The translations under genes were made by a program, and so were the position numbers. Shown piece by piece: positions 35,286 through 47,200 of a stretch of DNA of 64,000 nucleotides. A model generated the notes under the pieces. The model ran no database searches. It saw only the letters and a list, made by a program, of their open reading frames with translations, and was not told the origin of the DNA. This DNA is from Colias croceus (lineage: Eukaryota > Arthropoda > Insecta > Lepidoptera > Pieridae), in contig NC_059540.1 of assembly GCF_905220415.1 (NCBI RefSeq), forward strand, positions 1,309,501-1,373,500, read 5' to 3'. Position 1 is the first letter of the stretch, and each line of letters begins with the position of its first letter.

Positions 35286-38200
35286 CTTCAAGAACGCATC
35301 ATCAAACAGCTCCAACTCGTGGCACAAGTAATTCGCCTTGTTACGCAACTTCTTAGCCGATGTAGACGCGTCATCCAACATCTTGATCGCTTCTCGTACT
35401 TCCATCAATTCTGAGTCCATTTCGGTTGTTGCCTCGTCTATGAGACGGCATAAACGGGCGAACATCGTGGATAGCTCCCTAGAAAATTAGTGAAAATATT
35501 TTAGGAAATATTACGACTACAAATATTATTGTGTGAAATGTGGAAATAAAATAAAATCTAAGATAAATCTAATGAATGGAAGTGTACAAACATTTGCCTC
35601 AAGTGGATTTTAACGGACAATTCGATATTTTTTAGTATCTCATTTTGAAGTAAAATTAAACGGAGCATAATTCAAGTTACATCATTTACAAGTCACACAC
35701 AATCCTCAACCATCAAATAAAAAACGACGTGTGTCACTCGGGAAATGCCGCGGTAAAGCTATTGCATGCTATGCCTTCAAGTCACACCTCCGCCCGTCGG
35801 AGTGGGGAGCGTGAGGTTTTTTCGTTACGGAATTTCTCGATTCCCCGCGCTCAAGGCCCGCGATAGAAGCTATGCAATAGCTTAATAAAAAAACACTCAC
35901 TGTTGCACCTGGTGGCTACAATTAGCCGAGGTTAGATCCACGATCAGCCGCAGCTTCTTGCCCGCGTGCGCGACGTACTGCCGCTTGAACACGCGTTCCT
36001 GCGCGTGCGCAGTCCACGTGAGCCGCTCGTACGCGTACAGCGCGCCGTACACGATCCCCGTGGCAACAACCACACGCCACCCGACCGTCTTTAGCAGCTG
36101 AAATGTGTATAAATTTATAAAGAATAGAAAAAAAATCCATAAAACCAAAAATATAAATTCAACAAAAAAAGGTCGTGTTCCATCGTTACAATATTGTATT
36201 CACTGAAAAGTGCTTCATATTGGTTGAAATGGTTGTTAATCATCTCAATAGATGGCGCGCGGTGTGTCCCTTCCACAGAACAGTAAGAACAAAATAGAAG
36301 TGCTATAATGTCATATTTAGTATGAAAACCAGTGTCGCCAAACCCACACATTTAAACCGATAGTAATACAGTACACTACAAGTAAACTATGCCTTTGATT
36401 GGACAGCTTAATTTGAGTAAAAACTGACTTAGGTTATAAATTCAGCATTTCAATATGTACCCTAAAGCAACAAGTTACGGTTTATTTTAGTATAACATCC
36501 CTAGGTATATTAGCTGTTTTGTTTCTCTTTGCTCAGAAATTCCAAATTCGAAAACATTCAGCTACTCCACAACAGAGGGCGTTAGTTTTTAATACATATA
36601 ACTTTGAACCTCAACACATTAAGATAAGGTTGAAATTTGTGTCACTCTACATTAATGACATTAATTTGATGCTATGCTCTAAGGGATGTCAGCCTTGTTA
36701 TCGATAATTCACAAATAAATATTTTTTTGTGCATTTTTTTTTCTTTCTATTATATGAGTATAGTATAATGTGTCACATTTTGGAGTATGTTTATTACTAC
36801 TAAGTACGTCTTTTCATATTTTTATATTTAAATAAAAAACGGAGTAGAATAGTATAAATCTATATTTACAAAACAAACAGAAAATATGCACTATTTTAAA
36901 TCTTGGAACTGCCGTAGGTTTGATGTATCGGTGGCCTTTGTTAGACTGCTTATTGCTGTTCGGCATCCAGTTAACTCGTTACGTTGCATTAATTATCCAT
37001 TTCTCTTTTAAATTAGCCTCTTTCGAAAATCTATAAATAAATAGGGCAAATGAAAGCTAAGGAAAAATAAAATAAAATTTAATATTTATAATGTTTGTCT
37101 TTTCTAAAGTATCGATACTGTCGATATGCGCCACATGCATCACTAATCCGACATTCGTTTGTTTATTGCAATAATATTCCAGAAAGTCTTGTTTGCTGTT
37201 CAATCTATATTAGTACTAATTTCTTATGGATTAAGGTTCATTTTGACTTAATATTTTTATAAATTTTTGACAAATTACGACAAGCGAAGTTGTAACATAA
37301 AATATATTTAAAATAAATTAAAATAATACTTACCGATGGTATGAAATGCCTCGATTGCTGATATTATTTCGTCTGCTATCATTTTTCCACTCTAATACCG
37401 AACAACACGCCCTAAATAATGAATAAATATGGAAAAAAGGTTTGACAGCTGACAACCGACTCGAATATTTTTCTGCGCACAACTGAGAGCGAGTTAGGTG
37501 ATCTTACCTTACTAGTGACACGTGGGCCACGCCCACATCGCACTTCTATTTGTTCTTACTGTTCTGTGGTCCCTTCAGACACATAAAACTGAAAGAATAG
37601 AATAAATTCGATCGCTCGGGCGGGTCACGAGTGACTGAGTTGGTAAGGCATCCGCCCCGGAATGGCGCGAAAGGATGCGGGTTCGAGTCCCACCTCGTGA
37701 TCAAATTTTTTCTATTCTTTATAAATTTATATTTATAAAGCATTTGAATGCCATAAAACCAAAAATATAAATTCAGCTGCAATGTGTATTTATTTATTTA
37801 TTTTTATTTATTACTAGCGGCCCGCCCCGGCTTCGCCCGTGGTACATTTTTACGTTGTCTCTCCATAAGAACCATCCTCGTACTTCAAGAAATGTAATAA
37901 AAAAAGAATTAACGAAATCGGTTCAGTTGTTCTCGAGTTATGCGCTTACCAACATATTTTGCGATTCATTTTTATATTATAGAAGATAATCTTTATTGCA
38001 TACAAAAACATAAATACAAATTTCACACACACAGACAGCACATTTGATGCAAAGGGCGGCTTTATTGCTTCAAGCAATTTCTTCCAAGCAACCCGAGCAA
38101 CCGATGTATTGAAAAAAAAGAAAATTAAGGTAGATTATGTACACAATAGAAATAAAAAAGGACATCACATAATAAAATAAAAGATAACAAATGGCAATGT

Positions 38201-41200
38201 GTGTTGCGATCGTATGAAAATTAGTGTCATAGACGAGTGTTGCAGTAATGTCATAGACAAGTACTTAATTCCTTATTTAAGTTTGCCATATTATGTTATA
38301 ACTTTCCTGGATGACACCAAAAATTGCTGCAATATTCGATATGCAACGGCATCGATGCCTGGCTAGAAAAATACACCCAGTATATTAAAATCTATACTAA
38401 TATTATATAGCTGAAGAGTTTGTTTGAACGCACCAACCTCAGGAACTACTTGTCCGATTTGAAAAATTATTTCTGTGTTAGATAGCCCATTTATCGAGGA
38501 AGGCTATAGGCTATATATTATCACACTAAGGCCAACAGGAGCAGAGCAATGCGGGTGAAACCGCAGCTTCAGTATTCAATATGCAACGCCATCAATGTCC
38601 GGCTAGGAAAATTGACCCTATTTTATTAAAGAAATATTAAAATCTCACCAAGCCGGACAGCAGCAGGCCGCCCATAGTGCCCTGCGAGGTGAGGGCAGAC
38701 AACGCGAACTTGGACACCATGCCCCACTCCTCCGCGCTCAGCGGGCCCATGATCGCGCCGCCGTTGCCCACGCGGGACACTTCCGTGACAGGTGCTGGGC
38801 CTATGGTTGGTGGGATCTGGGGAAATAACAAAACATTATTTTCATAAAAAAAAATAAAAAAATTTCGAACATTTTTTTTTTCATTCAAAATGTTCTTGAC
38901 ATGTTTCGAATTGGGGTTGCATTGCCAAACATTGCGTTTTTGTTTGACTCAACAAAATTATACTTAACATTGACATTTTTTTTTTCTTCAAAAAATTTAG
39001 CATGTCGATTTTCTGGACCAAAAATATACTTTTTCTAAATTCTTTTCCTAAATAAGATATGTCCTTTCAAATCTACACACGTCAACTCACCGGCGTGTAC
39101 TGCGGCGGGTTCTTGAGCGCAATCTTGTTCGTGTTCTTGCCCTGGAAGCGCTGTATCAGCGCCGTGATACCGTACGAGAAGCGAAAGCTGAGGTCCTCCT
39201 GGAAGTCCGCGCACAGGTTGTCGCAGTTCAGACGGTATAGCACCTGCGAAACGTGCAAAAAAGTTAGGAAAAAATACATCATAGTAAAATAAAAAAAAAC
39301 TAGAAAAAACTTTAGTCACAATTAAAAATAATTATTAGTTATTCAATCGAAATATTCTTAGAACAATTAATTTGTTACGTTCTTTAATTTATTACGTTGC
39401 ATTTTAATTTATTTATTTATAGCCTTTATTGCCAATATTACAGGTTACATTTTTACTTAAAACTAAAATTAAATTAATTTGTGGGTGTTGGCGTGTCCTT
39501 GTGACACAAAGGCCTCTTCCAACTTCTTCCACTCGCCACGTTCTTTCGCCTTCCGTAGCCATAGCGGCCACTCTCCTTATCTCATCTGACCACCTTTTTC
39601 TTTGTCTTCCTCTTTTCCTTTTAGCATCTGCTCTGGGAGTCCATTCAGTAATGACCCTTGTCCATCGGTTTCCCTTTTCTCTGAGCATATGCCCTACCCA
39701 CCATTTAAGAATCCCTTGTCTTTTTCACAACATCTATTTTTGTTATTTTTCTTATATCTAAAGCTCTTTTTCTATGTTTTTTTGTATAACCTAGTATGCT
39801 CCTCCATGTTACCAATTTTGTGTCATGTTTTTTTGTTTTAGCCCAAGTTTGGCAACCATAGGTGAGTATTGGTAAAATGCAGGTATTGAATAGTCTTCTT
39901 TTGATTGTGATATTGTATTGTGTATTTTTAAATATTTCTTTCAGCGACCAGTATCTCTTCCAAGAATGGGCAACCCGTCTCTCAATTTCATGTTCCATTT
40001 GGTCGCTGAAAGCTATTATTTGACCTAAATAAATATAAGAATTGACATATTCGATTAACTTATCTTCTATTTTAATTGGGGTTCGCGCTCTATTTGCTAT
40101 AATTTTGGTTTTTTTCATAGTTAATTGATAGTCCCACAGAATACATAATAGTAGCTAAACGCTACAGAACGGACACTCTCCGCCTCCCGCCAAAATTAAA
40201 CACTTACCTCACCCCACACGATCAGCCTAAAAATGGTCCGTATTTTTCTGCAAGGACGATACGCAACGAAGATTGACAACATTAATCAAATCAAATCAAA
40301 TATTTAAGTAATTTTATTATTTTGGATTTGTGATTATCGTTTTTCGTAGAAAATGCTAAGATATTGTGCTGTTTACGGATGTATTTCATCAGAAAAACGC
40401 GAATTTTTTTTTACACTAGTCACAAATGTGCCAACCATAAAGCGTTAACACACACATTTGCAGTCTCTACAGTGTGACTGTCAAAACGATAATTTTGTAT
40501 GGAGTGTCCCGGGGTGTGACAAAAGACACAAAATATATAAAACAAAAGTTAAATCATGAATGAAGTATTACCTCGAAAGGTTGTTGATGTGGTACTATGA
40601 CGCTCGCGGCGGCAGCTCTCTTGTGTATGGGAAGGATGTTGTACATGCGATCTGAAAAATAATACAATTGTTAAGTAATTATGTCATTATTTTGTAAATT
40701 CTTCAATAGTACAATAATTTATACTCGATTATTGATATAACAAACGTATGCATTATACATATTTTAGTAGCGGCGTAGCATGCTATTTTCACTTACACTC
40801 TAAATACTAACACAAATCGTTACAGGACAAGATCGGAGTAGAACAGTTTTTTTTTTTTTTTTATATGGTTCACAAATTGAAATTGACACTTAAACAGCCT
40901 TAAAAACTTTTTACCAAAACAAACATTTGCGGTGCAATTCCTAAACTAGTGAGCACATCGTGCTTAGTGAAACTACATAAACTCACTGACAATGTACACG
41001 CTACACTTTAAATTTTAAACTTTAAACTTCTATAGTAATTCAAGCAACACTACAATTATTTTTAACACAACGCAGAGTAAATTTTACTTCTGGCTGAGGA
41101 TAGAGAACTCGAGAAAATATCGAAATTATACCTAACACCATTATAGTACGAACAGCACCTGTTTATAGGAGAGTTTTGACCTACGTTAGTACGACAATAG

Positions 41201-44200
41201 GGTAATTTAAAGCACTTCCTATTTTCCAAACGGCTAGCAGGACGTGGAACTTCTATTTTAATGCGCGAAAGGAGTTCAGGGCAATCCACCAGACCATGTA
41301 TCAGTTTGTACAGAAACAGTATGTCCAAACACTTACGGCGTACACTTAGAGGCCTCATTTTGTAAAAACTCAATCTTTTTTCGTATGATACCAATGTTTT
41401 GCATTGATTATTAATGTAGGACAGTTGATACACAAATCTTTTCTGAATTCTCTCCAATCTGCTGGAATGCACGGCATAGCTGGGAGACCAAACACAACTG
41501 TTATATTCCAAGACGCTTTTTACTTCGACGACGACGACGACGATCTTTGAAATTTAGTGAACTGTCTAGTATGACTCCTAAGTCTCTAATACTGTATACT
41601 TCTTTAAGATTGCTACTTTTAAAAATATATGAAAGAGGCAACGTGTTCTTCTTTTTTGTGAAGTGAGTTACACTGTATCCGTATATAATCTGCATAACTA
41701 ACCAGCCATCTTCTTCCATGCCAAATGGCCTGGCATTCCGCATGTATGGGAATACATACGCACTTGGTTTGATGCAGGTATATATATACCCGCCCTATAC
41801 ACACGCGGTGCAGCGCGCGCTTGTACTGCACCGTACCCGCATATACCCGCACTCACTCACCCGCCATCTCCTTCTGCGCCTCGTCCATCTCGTGGCCGAT
41901 GTCGGCGGAGAGCCGCTTCTTGAGCCGCGAGCCGAGCCCCGCCTCCACGTGGCGGTGCAGCGCGCGCTTGTACTGCACCGTACCCGCATATACCCGCATA
42001 TACCCGCACTCACTCACCCGCCATCTCCTTCTGCGCCTCGTCCATCTCGTGGCCGATGTCGGCGGAGAGCCGCTTCTTGAGCCGCGAGCCGAGCCCCGCC
42101 TCCACGTGGCGGTGCAGCGCGCGCTTGTACTGCACCGTACCCGCATATACCCGCATATACCCGCACTCACTCACCCGCCATCTCCTTCTGCGCCTCGTCC
42201 ATCTCGTGGCCGATGTCGGCGGAGAGCCGCTTCTTGAGCCGCGAGCCGAGCCCCGCCTCCACGTGGCGGTGCAGCGCGCGCTTGTACTGCACCGTACCCG
42301 CATATACCCGCACTCACTCACCCGCCATCTCCTTCTGCGCCTCGTCCATCTCGTGGCCGATGTCGGCGGAGAGCCGCTTCTTGAGCCGCGAGCCGAGCCC
42401 CGCCTCCACGTGGCGGTGCAGCGCGCGCTTGTACTGCACCGTACCCGCATATACCCGCATATACCCGCACTCACTCACCCGCCATCTCCTTCTGCGCCTC
42501 GTCCATCTCGTGGCCGATGTCGGCGGAGAGCCGCTTCTTGAGCCGCGAGCCGAGCCCCGCCTCCACGTGGCGGTGCAGCGCGCGCTTGTACTGCACCGTA
42601 CCCGCATATACCCGCATATACCCGCACTCACTCACCCGCCATCTCCTTCTGCGCCTCGTCCATCTCGTGGCCGATGTCGGCGGAGAGCCGCTTCTTGAGC
42701 CGCGAGCCGAGCCCCGCCTCCACGTGGCGGTGCAGCGCGCGCTTGTACTGCACCGTACCCGCATATACCCGCATATACCCGCACTCACTCACCCGCCATC
42801 TCCTTCTGCGCCTCGTCCATCTCGTGGCCGATGTCGGCGGAGAGCCGCTTCTTGAGCCGCGAGCCGAGCCCCGCCTCCACGTGGCGGTGCAGCGCGCGCT
42901 TGTACTGCACCGTACCCGCATATACCCGCATATACCCGCACTCACTCACCCGCCATCTCCTTCTGCGCCTCGTCCATCTCGTGGCCGATGTCGGCGGAGA
43001 GCCGCTTCTTGAGCCGCGAGCCGAGCCCCGCCTCCACGTGGCGGTGCAGCGCGCGCTTGTACTGCACCGTACCCGCATATACCCGCATATACCCGCACTC
43101 ACTCACCCGCCATCTCCTTCTGCGCCTCGTCCATCTCGTGGCCGATGTCGGCGGAGAGCCGCTTCTTGAGCCGCGAGCCGAGCCCCGCCTCCACGTGGCG
43201 GTGCAGCGCGCGCTTGTACTGCACCGTACCCGCATATACCCGCATATACCCGCACTCACTCACCCGCCATCTCCTTCTGCGCCTCGTCCATCTCGTGGCC
43301 GATGTCGGCGGAGAGCCGCTTCTTGAGCCGCGAGCCGAGCCCCGCCTCCACGTGGCGGTGCAGCGCGCGCTTGTACTGCACCGTACCCGCATATACCCGC
43401 ATATACCCGCACTCACTCACCCGCCATCTCCTTCTGCGCCTCGTCCATCTCGTGGCCGATGTCGGCGGAGAGCCGCTTCTTGAGCCGCGAGCCGAGCCCC
43501 GCCTCCACGTGGCGGTGCAGCGCGCGCTTGTACTGCACCGTACCCGCATATACCCGCATATACCCGCACTCACTCACCCGCCATCTCCTTCTGCGCCTCG
43601 TCCATCTCGTGGCCGATGTCGGCGGAGAGCCGCTTCTTGAGCCGCGAGCCGAGCCCCGCCTCCACGTGGCGGTGCAGCGCGCGCTTGTACTGCACCGTAC
43701 CCGCATATACCCGCATATACCCGCACTCACTCACCCGCCATCTCCTTCTGCGCCTCGTCCATCTCGTGGCCGATGTCGGCGGAGAGCCGCTTCTTGAGCC
43801 GCGAGCCGAGCCCCGCCTCCACGTGGCGGTGCAGCGCGCGCTTGTACTGCACCGTACCCGCATATACCCGCATATACCCGCACTCACTCACCCGCCATCT
43901 CCTTCTGCGCCTCGTCCATCTCGTGGCCGATGTCGGCGGAGAGCCGCTTCTTGAGCCGCGAGCCGAGCCCCGCCTCCACGTGGCGGTGCAGCGCGCGCTT
44001 GTACTGCACCGTACCCGCATATACCCGCATATACCCGCACTCACTCACCCGCCATCTCCTTCTGCGCCTCGTCCATCTCGTGGCCGATGTCGGCGGAGAG
44101 CCGCTTCTTGAGCCGCGAGCCGAGCCCCGCCTCCACGTGGCGGTGCAGCGCGCGCTTGTACTGCACCGTACCCGCATATACCCGCATATACCCGCACTCA

Positions 44201-47200
44201 CTCACCCGCCATCTCCTTCTGCGCCTCGTCCATCTCGTGGCCGATGTCGGCGGAGAGCCGCTTCTTGAGCCGCGAGCCGAGCCCCGCCTCCACGTGGCGG
44301 TGCAGCGCGCGCTTGTACTGCACCGTACCCGCATATACCCGCATATACCCGCACTCACTCACCCGCCATCTCCTTCTGCGCCTCGTCCATCTCGTGGCCG
44401 ATGTCGGCGGAGAGCCGCTTCTTGAGCCGCGAGCCGAGCCCCGCCTCCACGTGGCGGTGCAGCGCGCGCTTGTACTGCTCCAGCGCGGCCCGCTCCGTGC
44501 GGAACGGCTCGCCGTACTCGTCCACTAGCGCCGAGAGGCGACGGATCTCTTGGCTCAGCGTGAGTGATACCTGCGCGAGACGGTCGAGTTAAAAGTGATG
44601 GTGAAAACACGTTTCGAAACATTTTTGAAGTGAAACTTCTTTATGCGCGTTTTAAGTATCAAACTGCGCGAGACAATCGAGTTAAAAGTGCTGGTGAAAA
44701 CATGATTCGAAACACTTTTCAAGTGAAAATTCTTTATGTGCGTTTTAAGTATCAAAGTCACATAATGGCAATACCGTCACGTCATGGAGTAAGACGAAAA
44801 TTTTGGTAACTTTGAATTTTGGCAAAGAAGTTTCACTTCTTACACGTGTGCTCGGAAAGCACCATAGTTAGTCACACACGCTTTTTTTATAATAACTATA
44901 GCCAATTTAATAGGCAGCATTTTTTTTTAAAGTTAAGCAAATATGCAGTTCTAACAAAAAGAAACAATATATTTACATCAGTCAGAATCGACATCCAAAA
45001 TCAAAAATTTAACAATAATTCCAAAAGTTTTCAAAATTCGGTCAAGTGAATAGTACATTGGGACGACAATAAATCTCATTTTGCAATCTTGTTCGTAGTC
45101 CGGAACTGCAATTAAATTATTTTTTGCTGTATGGTCGTGAAAAAAATTCCAAAAGTTCTGCAAACTTGGGGAAGTTTTCGATATAATATTTCATATCACG
45201 TATTAAATTTGGAATCGTCCGAAAAGTATGGCATAGCGATTTTCGTAAATGGCTGCACGACGATGGTTACCTGTGCAAAAGTTAGCCTGGTACAAATGGT
45301 TGAATTGTTTTTTTTTAAATCAACACATTCGCGTCAGTATGGCGGGCTGTAAGTCACACTGGAATAGTATGGCATGACACTACCGCCTACTTCTTTTTTA
45401 TGGGCTATCGGTAAATTCTAAAATTTTTGTGTTACAAATCGCTATTTTTCCGACGAGTTCGACTAACGCCCGCGCGACTAAGCCGCCGGTACCAGCGTTC
45501 ACACCATCATTTTTCTTTTTGTCATTGAGTACTAAGACCCCTGTAGAACCGCCATCCTGTTACAAATGACTCGAAATTTTGTGTCAATATCTCCCGGTTT
45601 AGACCGGGAGATATTGACACAACTTGTGTTGCCTTGCAGTACACCATATTTTATTATTTGGTAGTCAGAAAAAAAATGCGTTATTTCATCGTCTTTATTT
45701 ACTTTAGAAATTACTACATACTGCTGCCTATTTTGAAGACAATATGTTATTCAATGTAGCGTTTGCCCTCAATTTTTTTAATAGTTTAAAGTGCCACGAA
45801 GTCAAACGCTTTGGAAAGATCAAGGAAAAGAGCTGTAGTTTGTTTTGATTTATGCTACCAAAATCTTTATCCATCAGGGGGAGTATATAGCCAAAGTGGT
45901 TGATTTATTTTTCTGAAACACATACTAATCCTTAACAATAATATTGAATTTATTGCAAAAATAAAAAAATAAAATATTTATTTTTTCGCCTTTTTTCAAA
46001 TAAATTACAGTATCTGGGATATAATAAAGTAAGTTTCCTTCCACCAAATTACATAGAAAAAAAAATATTTTTGAAATTAATAAAATAAAGTTGTAAATTC
46101 AAAAGCTGTAGATCTTTTTATTGCCTACAACTTTTCCGTTTAACTTTTTCCCGTAGAACTTGTAGTTTTGTCGGAAATCGAGAGAAACCATTTTTTTCTC
46201 TTAATAGCTACAGATATATCCGCCTCCCATTTCCCGAACTCGGATTCACCGTAATTTATTTTTCCTTACGGGTTTCATCCTACTGCGATTTTTTTTTTGT
46301 TTCAAAAATTATCGGCACTGGTCTATACACTTTTCAAAGATTTTTGATAGAATGGGTACCAAAGTAATAGGTCGATAGTTATTTGCGTCATGTTTGTTGC
46401 CTTTTTTTAATTTTACTTATCGATTAATATAATATTATTCAGCTATTGCATAGCTTCTATCGCGGGCCTTGAGCGCGGGGAACGAATCGAGAAATTCCGT
46501 AACGAAAAAACCTCACGCTCTCCACTCCGTCGGGCTTGGAGGTGTGGCTTGAAGGCATAGCATGCAATAGCTTTACCGCGGCAGTCCCCGAGTGCTACAC
46601 GTCTTTTTTTCTTTCTCTGCAGGGTCATCTACACAAAAATTCAAAACATTTTTTAAAACTTCCATAAACAATCTCACCTTATGTTCAACACTCTCCACCA
46701 TCCTCCCAATTTTGTCCTTCATTTGTCTCGTGATGGAAGTGAGCTGCTCCTCTATGGACGTGAGTTGTTCTTGTAATATCCTCTGTTTTTCTACTTTTGA
46801 CGCTTTCATGTCACACGCCGTGTTGTATATCTGTAATTGAGTTGAATTTGCTGTATTAATCAGTTTTGGCAGGAAATGAGAATGAGGGAAGAAACTGAGT
46901 TTAGGTATATAATGACAACGTGGGAACTGGTAATAAAAGTTCATAAATGGCCTAGGGGCGTCGTATAAAACCTTCGTTGAAATTTGCACTCTATTCCCTT
47001 GCAGCAATGTTCAAAGTCTCGTGCTGCGCTAACTTGCTGCGCACGGCGCTCTGGCTGATGCGCTCCTCGTACTGTACCATGTCACGTGTCTTCAAACTTA
47101 TGGCGGCTCGGAGCATCGTACGATCCGATGCGCAGAAAACAATGTTGGATATAAGCGGGACGTTCAACTGTGCGCACCCGCACTCGCACCTAACTTCCGA

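Noticed and set aside
37334..37390. Independent host gene start (MIADEIISAIEAFHTI)
   Set aside because: A short ATG exon with a donor exists, but it lies inside the 36274-37568 mobile element and no matching next exon fits; kept only as a possible element remnant.
41803..44478. CRISPR-like regular repeat
   Set aside because: Units are 157 bp head-to-tail with no unique spacers, and the unit is mitofusin coding sequence in an insect genome.
41718..44592. Many 105-161 residue open frames on both strands
   Set aside because: They are by-products of a GC-rich 157-bp tandem array; only the minus-strand exon 44570-44363 belongs to a real protein.
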